Shown here one piece after another: positions 53,673-64,000 of a stretch of 64,000 nt of DNA. Source of the DNA: Caenorhabditis remanei (Eukaryota; Nematoda; Chromadorea; Rhabditida; Rhabditidae); assembly GCF_010183535.1 (NCBI RefSeq), contig NC_071332.1, positions 1,178,001 to 1,242,000 of the forward strand, in the 5' to 3' direction. The notes under the pieces were generated by a model that was not told the DNA's origin, did not search any database, and was given only the letters and a program-made list of their open reading frames with translations. The number at the start of each line of letters is the position of its first letter. The stretch's first letter is position 1. Position numbers and translations under genes: made by a program.

Positions 53673-54160
53673 CCTAGGCTTAGGCTTACGTGATTCTTCA
53701 AGTTTAGACGTTGACAATTTTCAGATTTAAACACAGTGGACTCTTAGGCTTAGGCTTACGAGATTTTCAAAGTTTTGCCAAGACAAGCTTCCTAGTCTCA
53801 TGCATTTCTGTACGCCAGCACAATCCATAGGTTTAGGCTTACAGGATTTTTAATTTTTTGCCCAGACATACTCTCTCGGCCTACCCTCCTCCAGACTTAG
53901 TCTTAATCCGTATTCTAGACTTATGGATTACCGTATGCTTGTTTTAGGCTTAGGCTTTAAGGTATTCGTCCTTTGGTTTAGGCTTAAGTGAATCATCAAG
54001 TTTTGGCGTAGACGATTTTCAGATTTTGACTCCGAGGCGGACTCCTTACAAGGCTTAGGCTAACGGGATTTCCAGATTTTTGCTTCTGGCCCAGACAAGT
54101 TCCCTAGGCTTATGCATTCTTGTAGGAGCTTAGACTTAACAAAAACTTAGACTTAGGCTC
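53673..54160. repeat. Degenerate telomere-like TTAGGC repeats
   Basis: CTTAGGCTTAGGCTTACG and variants (GTTTAGGCTTACAGG, TTTAGGCTTAGGCTTTAAGG, AAGGCTTAGGCTAACGGG, ACTTAGGCTC) recur about eight to ten times. They are embedded in units of roughly 80-130 bp that also share 'gattttcaagttttg(c)c..agacaag'. TTAGGC is the Caenorhabditis telomere hexamer. The copies are old and scattered, not a fresh array. Confidence 0.65.
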
Positions 54161-54164
54161 AAAC

Positions 54165-54457
54165 ATACTTGTCAACCGGGCCGAAACGGGCCGACACGGG
54201 CCGGCGCGTAACTCGCGTCAAAATGAATATTATGAGCTGAAAAATATACCAAAATGTAGATCTCGGTGAGATCTATGCCCGGCCATTCTAGCCCGGCCCG
54301 CGGCTTATTAACGAATAGACATCCGGCCCGTAGTAGGTCACGGACATAGAACTCGTCGAGATCTACATTTTGGTATATTTTTCAGCTCATAATATTCATT
54401 TTGACGCGAGTTACAAGCCGGCCCGTGTCGGCCCGTTTCGGCCCGGTTAACAAGTAT
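54165..54457. repeat. Family D element, copy 8 (short, complete form)
   Basis: ATACTTGTCAACCGGGCCGAAACGGGCC at the left is inverted at the right as GGCCCGTTTCGGCCCGGTTAACAAGTAT. Inside are GTAACTCGCGTCAAAATGAATATTATGAGCTGAAAAATATACCAAAATGTAGATCTCG and its inverse. The arms are about 125 bp each with almost no spacer, so this is the best single copy for defining the family. It abuts the telomere-like repeats. Confidence 0.9.
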
Positions 54458-55294
54458 AGGCTCACTAAAGAAGGATCCCGGGTCGAGGCGGAGTTACAGG
54501 TCGAAAACGGTCCTTTTTGCACTAAGAAGTCACAAAAACGCTGATAACATTTTTCACGAGATTGTTCTGTAAAAACGGAATACAGATTTGAAATCAGCGT
54601 GAAATTTTTGTCCTAATGGTATATATCTCGACCTATAACTCCAAATCTACCCGGGATTATTCCTTAGTTAGTCTCAAGCAATTTTCAGGTATCCTTAGTT
54701 AGGCGTTATCAATTCCATTCATCAGAATCTGTGACCTATGTCCTGACGCTTCCTTCCTGTTTTTTTTCTCTCTAAAAGTCCTTTTGTAGCACTCTTTCTG
54801 TACTGATACAGATTCCCCGAAGTGTCCTTCTCTCCACCTCATCTAGATATGTATTTCAGTTAGTCGACAACGCGAATAACAACTCAAAAGGAGCGCAAAA
54901 AAAGTTTTGAAATCGAGACCCCCCCTTCCACTTATGGCTCCTCTCTCACACTCCACTCATGAAAACAAGCTCGTCACTTGACCTGCTCCTCCTACTCCCT
55001 TCTTCTTCTTCCACTTCAAAATAGAGAAGTCTACCTATATATTTTTTCTCTCTTCCCTTATTCCTATTCCTTCAGAAGTGGATGAACAAAAAATATGATT
55101 GGATTGTTGTACGGGGTCCCCCCCCTCTCCTCCCACACCTCGTGCAACAAATTTTTGCGTCGGAATTTTTTTCACTTCAAGAGGGTAATCCCACCCGGCA
55201 TTAGTTTTATTGCCATGCCCCCACACGTTCCTGACTTTTTCCGTCATTTTTAGGCTCAAAGCAAAAAAAAAAGTGACTCTCTTCTTTCAGGAAT
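54458..55294. promoter_or_regulatory. Upstream region of the MGN gene
   Basis: No repeat-family copy apart from a family-F-like fragment near 54590-54650. Pyrimidine-rich tracts and a CCCCCCCTCTCCTCCC block near 55120-55135. TCTTTCAG at 55283-55290 precedes the ATG by four bases and may receive a spliced leader. No defined promoter element. Confidence 0.35.
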
Positions 55295-58200
55295 ATGGGA
55301 AACGATCAGTCGGCTGTTGCGAATGTCGATGTGCGCGCGCGCCGGAGTCTCGACGCTGGGATGGTGAATAAGGTAAGGGTACTGTAGTTTGAGTGTTGCA
55401 TGATTAGAAAGCTGAAGTTATAAGGATTCTGAATCTTTTTTCAAATTTTCGATATGACCAAAATGAGCCGAAATACAGGTCTTTGAAGTTAGTTGGTTTT
55501 CAATGGCAACGCTACTGTGGCAAGCTAGATACCCTCTATTTACTGCTGAAAAACTCATGAAATCGGGATAACTTTTTATAAACAAGTATATGGCCAGAAA
55601 GCTGAAATTATAAGGATTCCGAATCTGTTGTCAAATTTTTTCTATAATCAAAATGAACGGAGATACAGAGCTTTGAAGTTGAGGCAGACAAAACTATGGT
55701 CAAAAAATCAACTATCTTCAAAGACCTGTATCTCGGCTCATTTTAATTGTAGAAGACATTTAAAAACAGATTCAGAATCCTCATAACTTCAACTTTTTGC
55801 CTATATCATTTGTTTTTTGATAATATTTCTGATTTAATGAGTTTGTGGACAGAGGATTTCCTGCCTGCGAAAGCCCTAAAAAACCAACAAATCTTAAAGA
55901 TCCGTATCTCGTTCAGTTTTGATCGTAAAACAATTTTGAAAGCATATTCAGAATCTTCACGTCTTTATCTTCCTATTCATATATATTTTTAGTTAGTATC
56001 TTCCGGTGGTCTCATGTAAACCGATGAATCAAAAAATTTTAAAAAAAAATTCCGAAATAAAGTGCACCAGCATGATTTGTTAGTTTTCGGATAAAAAAGT
56101 AGACTTATTCATTATTTTTTAGTGATATCCAAAATAAAACCAACTTAACATTCACAAGAAAAAAAGCCTACTTTTAAAGCATGTTGCGGCCTCGGTAGAC
56201 ATGCTAGGATCTTGAATTTACATTTGTCGTATAGAAAAAATCTAGAGTTGTGTTTTTGTAGTTGGAAATATTTCGATAGCTCTTCTAGATTTTGAGATAC
56301 ACACATTTGAAGATGGGCAGCTTGCTCTCCTAGCTGCCTTGGAGGAGAGAGACGCAGAGAAGTCAGACACTCTCGCTTCTCTACGCCCTCCTCCTCTCCC
56401 TCTCTCCCTGCTTCGAGGTTCCCGTATTTAAAGGCTCATATCTCAGAAACTAGAATAGCTATCAAAAAGTTGTCAACTACAATAATGAAGGTCTAGGTTT
56501 GACCTACACAAATATATAAAAATTGTAATTGTGAGACAACACTAGAGACCGTAACCCTGTGTCAAAGTTGGCTGAGTTTTTGACCAATTCGCGTATTCAG
56601 AAACCGTCATATCTCAAGAACCTGAATAGCTATAAAAAAGTTGTCAACTACAAAAATGGAGATCTAGTCTTTATCTATAACATAACAAAAACATATAAAA
56701 ATCGGTCCCCTGTATCTTACCCATTCTGAGAGTCTGAGAGTCCAGCTATCCCCACTATAGGTCAACCTCAATACCCCTATTCAACAATGGATGGGTTCTC
56801 GAGTTGTCTTCTGAAAGAAAACTTGTCACAAACCGCATTCATGTATGATTACGGTATCAGACATGTTGCCAACTTTTTCTGTTTTTTTAGTATTCAAGGC
56901 AATGCATTCTAAGTGTCTTCACGCTTGGTCATTCATAGTAGTTGTACTTGATATGGATCGGTAAATAAGAAAATAAGAGAAGCTGGGAGATCCCTAACTT
57001 TATGAATTTATATTTGTTGTGTAGATCATAAATAGTGCTTCATTTTTGTAGTTGACAACTTTTTGATAGCTCTTCACGCTTTTGAGATATGCGCCTTTAA
57101 AGATAGCAAGCTGAAAGAAAAGAGGGAGAGGGCGCAGAGAAACGAGAGTGTCTGACTTCTCTGCGTCTCTTTTCACAAAAATGTGACCTCCTGTCTCGAA
57201 AGTTGATGGAAAAAAGACAAAGTACCATAATCTTGCAAAAATGAATAATTTTTCATAAACTCTGTAAATTCAGAGAAAATTGACTAACTTTGAGACTCCG
57301 TCCTACCGTTGTGGATCGCTCAATTTTTTCAAATTTTAGCTCATTCTGTAGATCAAATCTAGGGCTTCATTTTTGTAGTTGACATCTTTTCGATAGCTAG
57401 TCTAGATTTTGAGATATGCGCCTTTAAAGATAGCAGCCTGAGAAAAGAAAAAAACGAGAGTGTCTGCTTTCTCTGCGTCTCTCCTCCTCTCTCTCTCTGC
57501 TTTGAGGTGCCTATCTTGGAAGACGCATATCTCAAAAACTAAAAGAGCTATCAGAAAGTTGTCAACTACAAAAATGAAGATCTGAACATTTTCTATCGAT
57601 CTAGTATATTTTTTATAGTAATTTATTAAATTTTGGTGACGCAGCGGGCTGTCAAAGTTTGTTAATTTTTCAATTGCGCATTTTTGGCTCTTCCTGGTTT
57701 GAGTGTTTTTGAGCTCGAAAAGAGCAAAAATTATTATTGAAAAACCAAGTTAGTTAAAAATCTCAAAAATCAAAAAGATCGCAGAGACGCAGAGAAGTCA
57801 GACACTCTAGCTTCTCTGCGCCCTCCTCTCTCTCTCTCTCTCTCTGCTTTGAGGTGCCTATCTTTGAAGACGTATATCTCAAAAGCCAAAGGAGCTATCA
57901 AAAAGTTGTCAACTAACAAAACAAAGATCTGGAATAGGGCTATCTACAAAATGTAAAACTTTAAAATTTGGTTTTAGTTCAACGCTAGGGCGAGCTTTCA
58001 AAGTTGGCAAGTTTTTTCCCAGGTTTAAACGTCGTCTGACCCCTACCACAAGGTCCAAACCTCAACATATTCTAAATCCGCATCTTTGAAGCCTAAGCCA
58101 CTTCAAAACTATCCCCAACTTTCTCACACCTCCACTGATGTCACCAATACCTCCCCTAAGAGCAACCTATCAAATTTCTATTTCCTAAACTAAATTTAGG

Positions 58201-61200
58201 GGGAAATTTTGGAATTGAAATCAGAGAGCTCCTCCCCTCCCCTCCTCTTGCTCAAAAGTGGGGGGACAGCTCAAAAGTTTTGTTGAAATTGCATCTCGTT
58301 TTTCTCTTTCGAGTACTCAATGCTTATATAAATATGAAAAGTCATTTCCGAATTCTCTCGCTTCATTTATCTCTTCTCATGGGTGTCTCACCTTCTTGTC
58401 GTTTCGTTTCCGCTGCAGATTTTTGGCTTCTATATTTATTTTTTTTCATCTCATAAGGCAGGCGCCAACCTAATCCCCTAGAAGCCTAAAAGTTTCATCT
58501 ACGATATTTTTTCCCATAAAAAGTGATTCGTAACATATACGTAATCTTTGATAGTTGAATTCCGGAAATTCGTCAATATCCTATCCAATTAGATACCAAA
58601 AGTATATATCAAAAATATCGTTAGCGTGTGTTTAATGGGTTTTAATCAAAAATTTTCGTCTCGTCAGGTGTCATAAGTTTGATCTCCTTGAACTAAGTAA
58701 GGTATACTGTAGTATGAATTAGAAAAAAAGAGAAATTTCATTTAAAAAACCTTGAAAACTACCGTAATACTTGCCTAATGACTAGAAAAGAATGCAAAAA
58801 ATAAAAAGGGTAGTTGGGAGTCGAACCCCCGATGCCAGATTACTGGCCCACCTCGTTACCGCCTGCGCCATCCGAACAGGACGGGGTGCAGGGCGGCACA
58901 CAAGAAAAACGCGCCCCACCGAACTATTGGCGCGGAATTCAAATTTTTGAGTTAAAAACCCGATTTTTCAATGGAAACCCGATTTTTCCATGAAAAAACT
59001 CAAAAATACGGATTTCCCGGGGCAAAATCTTGAAAACTACAGTAAACCTGAGGATTCCAGCACCGTATAACTTGCCTAATGCGTAGAAAAAAATGCAAAA
59101 AATAAAAAGGGTATTTGGGAGTCGAACCCTCGATGCAAGATTACGGGCCCACCTCGTTACCGCCTGCGCCATCCAAGCATGCGCAGGGCGACACAGAAGG
59201 AAAACGCGCCCCACCGAACTATTCGCCGCGGAATTCAAATTTTTGGGTTAAAAACTTCGATTTTCCCAACGGAAATGCCCCTGCTCTCATCATGCGAGAC
59301 TAATACGTTGTCCTTCTATGAATAATTTGTGTGAGATGAGATGAGAGAGATGATGAGGAAATGTGTCATTTGAATATTTCCGTTCGCGCATTCACTTTTT
59401 GGTTTCCTTTTTAGTTTGTGTCTCTGTGTGTTAGTCACATTCAGTTATCACGTTTTGGTGCGTCAAGCAAAGAGGCCACGCCCCTTTTCTTGATTCGAAA
59501 CATTTTGGGAGGCGACGGAGACGGAAAGGAAGTGGCTTTGAAGCGGCAAGAATTAGACGGGGTGGCTCGACACCACCAGTCTTGTTTTTTTCTTTTCGTT
59601 TTCCCCCATACTAACCCCTCTCCCAACCAAAACTACTATCAATGACGACCCCATTACGTAAAAGTGTCTTCTTCCCGCCCCGAGACGACGTCATCTGATT
59701 CTTAGATATGTGTCTTTTAGGATATGTGTGCAAAAAATAAGGGGGAAAGTATTCGAATATGAATGGGGGGACTAGAATTCGTTTGACAGACGGACGACGC
59801 GACAGCACGCATTCATAGACGATGGAGACGTGGTGTCGTGGTGCTCAGTGAACTGTTAGAGATGTCCTTTTTTGGATTTTTTGGGTTTCCTTGGTGCCAC
59901 TGTTTTAGAGGGATTTCAAGCCAAACCTTATCAGGCATATATATTTTCAAAAAGCTGAAATTATGAGGATTCTGAATCTGTTTTCAAATTTTGTCCAGGT
60001 TGAAAATGAGCCGAGATACAGGTCTTTGAAGTTTGTCGGTTTTCAAGGGTTACCTAAGAAAAGATACCCTATATTTACTGTTCAAGAACTCATGAAATCA
60101 GGATCATTATCTAAAAACAAATTATGTATCCAGAAAGTTAAAACTGTGAGAATTCTGAATCTGTTTTCAAATTTTATCTAAGTGGAAAATAAAGCGAGAT
60201 ACAATGGTTTGAAAGTGGCGGGTTTTTACACTTTTCACATTTGGGACGACTCATACCTTCTCAACTTCAAAGTATTGTATCTCGGCTCATTTTGATCGTA
60301 GAAGAAATTGAAAAGCAGATTCAAAATTTTGAACTCTTTTACTTTCAAACAATACTAATTTTGTTCTGATACATTTTTGATTTTATTAGTTTTAGAGCGA
60401 TAGATATAGCGATGTACCTCGTCTGCCCCATTTCCTTGAAAACCAGTAAACTTTAAAGATCTGTATCTCGGCTCATTTTGATCATAGAAGAAATTTGAAA
60501 ACAGATTCAGATTCCTCATAACTTCAACTTTTTAGCCACATTATTTGTTTTTTGGCAATTATCCTTTTTTCATAAGTTTTTGAGCAGTAAATATAGGGTC
60601 TCTTGTCTGCCACAATTTGGGCAACCTTTGGAAATCAACAAACTCCAAAGAGCTGTATCTCGCTTAGTTTTAATCGTAGAAATAATTTAAATACAGTTTC
60701 CAAAAGCTGAAGACGTGAGGATTCAGAATCTGTTTTTGAAATTACATCGTCGAAATGGACCGAGATGCACAGCTTCAAAATCTGGCATTTTTCGACAGCT
60801 GTGAAACACTCTCAACTTCAACCTCTTGTATCTCGGCTCATTTTGATCGTAGAAGAAACTTGAAAACATATTCAGAATCCTCATGACTTCAGGTTTCCAA
60901 ATATATATGAATTGGGGAAAAACGAAAAAAAACGAATGATTTGAAGAGAGATCCTGTGAGAGCCACAGTGAGTGCTAATAGTTGCTCAGCGACTATGTAT
61001 GATAGAGATACTTTTAAAATAGTCCAGTTGAAAATGTTTCTGGACGGTAAGACGGTTTGAAACCGGGTCATTTTGAAACCGTTCTAGGACATTTCACATT
61101 TTTCGACATTTCGAAATTCCCAAAGCCCAAAAGCCTAGAAAATCGAAATCCCAAAATTTCGAAATAACAAAAACCCAAAAGCCTAAAATTCCAAATGTTA

Positions 61201-63702
61201 TTATTTTATTACTTTACGGGATTCAGTTTTGACCCAAAACTGTTCATAATACTTTGTATCTTTTCCAAATAATTTTCAATGCCGTTATATAAAAGCCCCC
61301 CCCCTTTCCTAGATTTCTGTTTTGTTTTTTGCTCTTTTGACTCTCTCTCTCCCATTCGTCTAGAGTGTTCTTATTTGTTGTGGGGTGAAGCCTGAAGCCC
61401 GGCTCCTTTCGTTTTTTTTTCATTTTCCCTTCTCACACTGACCTCCCCCCTTTCCCATTTGGGGGGGGGGGGTCAGAAGTGGATTGAAATGAGCGTTTTT
61501 TCAATTTTACTAGGGAAGGTCATGGAGACAGTTTGGAGATATGGAATATGTTATATATAAATAGAAAGCTGAGAAAACGCTGATTTCAAATATATATTCA
61601 GTTTTTGCCCTCGAGGTCTGGTATTCGAGAAAAGTGAGGTCAAAGTTTGGATCTTTTCAACGCATAAAATGCGTGCTGTTGTGTAGTCCAAACTTTGACC
61701 TTATTTTTCTCGAATACCAGACCTCCAGGGCAAAAACTGAATATATATTTGGAATCAGCGTTTTCTCAGGTTTCCAATGATATTGGTCACGTCCCATAAC
61801 TCTAAACAGACTACGAGCAGTAGAGCGCACTTTCCCACTCTAAATGTTGCACTTTAAAACCGGAACCAACCTTGTTACCGAGAAAGGCTTTTAACCTGAT
61901 TAAGGTTGTCCCCTCCCCCTTTTTTTCGTTTTAACAGAAAGAGAGAGAGAGAGAGCTGTTCTTGTGCTCACCCATGCAAATCTGAGCTCCCCTCTAGACA
62001 TGTACATATACATGCATTTACATTTTTCACTGTGTGTTGTTGAATTTCATTCTGAAGAGATATATGTATTTTTTCGTGTCTCCCTTTGCGATATAACCTT
62101 TGCGATATTAAAATTCATAGGTTTTCGGGGGGAAAATGTGACCTTTAAGGGGGGCGGTTTGGAATCTGGGGTCTAGAGAGCGTCATCCAGTTTTATAGGT
62201 GAAAACTGAAGACGTAAGGATTCTGAATCTCTTTTTATCTTTTTAACATTTCTTTAGCACTTATCTGGATGTGTTTCTCAAGGGCTAGAAAAATTTCAAA
62301 ATCAGTTTCTGAAAGCTGAAGTCGTAAGGATTCAGAATCTGTTTTCGAAATTTTGATAGGACAAAAATGAGCGGAGTTACACGACTTTGAAGTTATGGAG
62401 CTTATTTTCGAGGGTCGTTCAAACTGAAAGTGGTGTAACTTGGTCAAATTTGATTTCAGAAAAACTTCAAATACAGATTCTGAAAGCTGAAGACGTGATA
62501 ATTCTGAATCTGTTTTTAAAATTTTTATTGCATAAAACCTGACAAAGATACAAAGGTCTCAATTTCCGTCATTTTCAGTTAGGTTCCACAAGATTCCCAG
62601 TTGTGTATCTCGGTTAGCTTTAAAGCTAGAATAAAATTAAATACAGATTCTGAAAGCTGAAAACGTGATAATTCTGAATATGTTTAAAAAAATTTTTGTA
62701 TCCTCAAAATGGACTAAGATACCCAACTTCGAAATCTGACACTTTTCGTCGAGAGCTGTGAAAAACTCCCAAATTCAAACTCTTGTATCTCGGTCCAATT
62801 TGATCGTAGAAAAAATTTAAAAGTAGATTCAGAATCCTCATAATTTCAGCTTTCTAGTCATTTTAATTTTATTTTTGAAAAAATGGATTTTGACTTACTA
62901 ATCCTACCCAAAGCTATGAATCTGTAAAGCGCGCTTGCACTCCAGTCGTTCACGGTCTCCGCGTTTTTCGTAATGTGAATCAAAACTTGTATTTTACTTG
63001 AGCAACTGTTGTGAACGCGCTCCATTAATAACACTGTGCGTTTTAAAACCAAAAAACTTGGAAACTGTGACGTTTCAAAACCGATTGATCCCATTGAATC
63101 CAATTTCCCTTTTCCGTCATGTTTCTGACCAAACTAATAATGAAAACTCTTAATCCTCATGCACTTTACTGTCTAGAGACACCGTCTCACAAGCTCCGCC
63201 TCCTCATATATAATATTCCAGACGAAACATTCGTGTACGACGCCACGCCCATCCGTCCAACTTCCACCACCGTCACCAAACCAGCATCGTCTTTCGACGG
63301 ACTACTCGAACAGCTCCTCGCCGTGAGTTTCCAATTTCTTAATTTTGAAAGTGCGCTCTATCGCACAGTGCAGTAGAGCGCTGAAATCTACCCATTCCAT
63401 TCAAAGTGTATGGATACACTCCCCTTTTTTGCCATCCGGCACCACGACTTCCGTTTGTTCGGGAAGTCAACTTTCGCTTCCATTTTACTTATTGCTCCTA
63501 TCCTTTTTCTTCTTCTTCTTTTTTTCTTTTTTGTATGTGAGGAACTGGATGACGTTTTCTTTTCCTTTTTCAGACGACGCTCATTCAGCGAACAAATGGG
63601 GAACAACGTGCCGTCACGCCGAATGAGTCGAGCGACGGTTCATTTGGAGAATAGTAATGGAGTCGAGAATATGTCGTTTACCGATGCGATTCATTTGTCA
63701 CC
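55295..63702 (+). CDS. Putative N-myristoylated Ser/Pro-rich protein, 5' exons (partial)
   Basis: Exons are 55295-55372, 63222-63322 and 63574-63702, phases 0 and 2. The last shown donor at 63703 leaves phase 2, so the gene continues beyond the window. The first 102 residues begin MGNDQSAVANVDVRARRSLD, with Gly2 and a Ser at 6, a plausible N-myristoylation signal for membrane attachment. Residues 27-60 are Pro/Ser/Thr-rich (TTPRPSVQLPPPSPNQHRLS), then PRRSFSEQMGNNVPSRRMSR with RRxS-type phosphorylation-like sites. I do not recognise the family. The evidence is three good donors (AAG/GTAAGG, CC/GTGAGT, CC/GTGAGT), good acceptors (ATATTCCAG, TTTTTCAG), and a frame that stays open across all joins. 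The weak point is the 7849-nt first intron full of repeats, so exon 1 could belong to a different transcript. Confidence 0.6.
55390..55990. repeat. Family E repeat cluster
   Basis: Units of 'agaaagctgaa(a/g)ttataaggattctgaatctgttttcaaatttt..tataaccaaaatgagccgagatacaggtctttgaagtt' at about 55405-55500, 55585-55680, and inverted at 55705-55800 and 55880-55985. Confidence 0.7.
56180..57960. repeat. Family A repeat cluster, four hairpins
   Basis: Cores are at about 56340-56400, 57125-57170, 57450-57500 and 57780-57835. Each has GCAGAGAAGTCAGACACTCTCGCTTCTCTACG or a similar pattern, with AACTTTTTGATAGCTCTTC / AGCTATCAAAAAGTTGTCAACTAC arms. Part of the long first intron of the MGN gene. Confidence 0.75.
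58751..59275 (-). repeat. Tandem duplication of a tRNA-like segment
   Basis: Two copies of about 240-290 bp share CTTGCCTAATG..TAGAAAA, the tRNA-like part (58808-58878 and 59109-59180), and GCGCCCCACCGAACTATT..CGCGGAATTCAAATTTTTG. On the minus strand the tRNA-like part reads GGATGGCGCAGGCGGTAACGAGGTGGGCC (D-arm-like) and then GGGTTCGACTCCC (T-loop). Only three T-stem pairs form, and the two copies differ in the anticodon region. They look like tRNA-derived relics. Confidence 0.6.
59930..60900. repeat. Family E repeat cluster, about seven units
   Basis: Alternating forward (AGGATTCTGAATCTGTTTTCAAATTTT at 59964, GAGAATTCTGAATCTG at 60147, GAGGATTCAGAATCTG at 60716) and inverted (GATTCAGATTCCTCATAACTTCAAC at 60502, CATATTCAGAATCCTCATGACTTCAGG at 60867) units, joined by TGTATCTCGGCTCATTTTGATCGTAGAAGAAA. 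Confidence 0.75.
61505..61805. repeat. Family F hairpin
   Basis: GCTGAGAAAACGCTGATTTCAAATATATATTCAGTTTTTGCCC..GGTCTGGTATTCGAGAAAA and its inverse TTTTCTCGAATACCAGACC..GGGCAAAAACTGAATATATATTTGGAATCAGCGTTTTCTCAGG, around AACGCATAAAATGCGT. Arms are about 120 bp. Confidence 0.8.
62190..62870. repeat. Family E repeat cluster
   Basis: AAACTGAAGACGTAAGGATTCTGAATC (62202), GCTGAAGTCGTAAGGATTCAGAATC (62312), GCTGAAGACGTGATAATTCTGAATC (62485), GCTGAAAACGTGATAATTCTGAATA (62657) and an inverted unit near 62825. A half-motif GAACGCGCTCCATTAATAAC lies at 63013. Confidence 0.75.
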
Positions 63703-64000
63703 GTGAGTTTTTTCGTGGAAATTCGCAGCGTGGAAAAGTCGCAGCGTGAAATCTCGCAGCGTAAAAAGCTCGGTGCGTTGAAACTCATTGTGAGCTCGTA
63801 TTGCGAAAGCTAGAACAACGTAGGATATCACAGCGCCAAATCAAGCAGCTTCAAGACTCGCAGCGTCAAAACTTGGAAAGTAAAAAAAGTAGAAACCTGA
63901 AAACTCGCGGCGGCGTCGACTCACAACGTGTTAAATACCGGAAAAGTGACTCGCAGCATTCAAAGTTTAAGTTCGTAGCGTCAGAACTGACAACGTTAAA
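63703..64000. other. Start of an intron in the MGN gene with short CGCAGCGT repeats
   Basis: TCGCAGCGTG/CGCAGCGTAAA-type words (tcgcagcgt, cagcgtcaaaact, ctcgcagc) recur about eight times from 63725 to 63985. No exon before the window ends. Confidence 0.5.

Noticed and set aside
1..64000. Retrotransposon or DNA transposase genes, viral or bacterial genes
   Set aside because: No reverse transcriptase, integrase, transposase or capsid-like motif was seen in any frame; the repeats appear non-autonomous.

Overview
This is nuclear DNA from a nematode, almost certainly a Caenorhabditis species. The coding regions are split by many introns of about 45-60 nt with GTAAGT/GTGAGT donors and TTTTCAG/TTTCCAG acceptors. 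Intergenic and long intronic DNA is AT-rich and full of hairpin-forming repeats. The gene order eRF3 - USP7 - unknown - DGAT1 - ATP synthase d - Ragulator-like - STARD7 - JMJD5 matches, from memory, the C. elegans chromosome V neighbourhood of erfa-3, math-33, mboa-2, atp-5 and jmjd-5. I cannot tell from the sequence which species this is. All exon boundaries were worked out by hand from splice consensus, phase continuity and family resemblance.

Layout. 0-5 kb: the last exon of a beta-lactamase-like serine hydrolase (+) and the N-terminal 441 residues of an M1 aminopeptidase (-) whose remaining exons are not in view. 5-13.4 kb: gene-poor, dominated by a long inverted repeat (arms near 9.0-9.8 and 12.3-13.3 kb) enclosing two small unrecognised genes. 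13.6-29 kb: V-ATPase subunit F (+), an ETFRF1/LYRM5 LYR protein (-), eRF3 (-), and a head-to-head USP7 deubiquitinase (+). 29.7-46.2 kb: an unrecognised 169-aa protein (-), DGAT1 (-), ATP synthase subunit d (-), a divergent LAMTOR3-like gene (+), a STARD7-like lipid-transfer gene (+), and a gene that appears to fuse a GNAT acetyltransferase domain to a JMJD5 JmjC oxygenase (+). 46-64 kb: a repeat-rich tract with a 21-bp minisatellite, degenerate telomere-like TTAGGC repeats, tRNA-like fragments, and three 5' exons of a putative N-myristoylated Ser/Pro-rich protein separated by a 7.8-kb first intron.

The genes are mostly housekeeping (translation termination, ubiquitin removal, energy, lipid synthesis and transfer, lysosome) and form no single pathway. 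Possible co-transcribed pairs are eRF3/ETFRF1 and STARD7/JMJD5, judged from spacing only.

The most notable structural signal is in the introns. At least two hairpin repeat families sit immediately 3' of 5' splice sites. Removing them leaves about 45-75 nt, the normal short-intron size. One of these families (called D here) carries a strong TTTTTCAG acceptor-like motif near each end, on opposite strands, and also lies just after two stop codons. I name the repeat families A-F by shared motifs only; I could not compare them with any repeat library.
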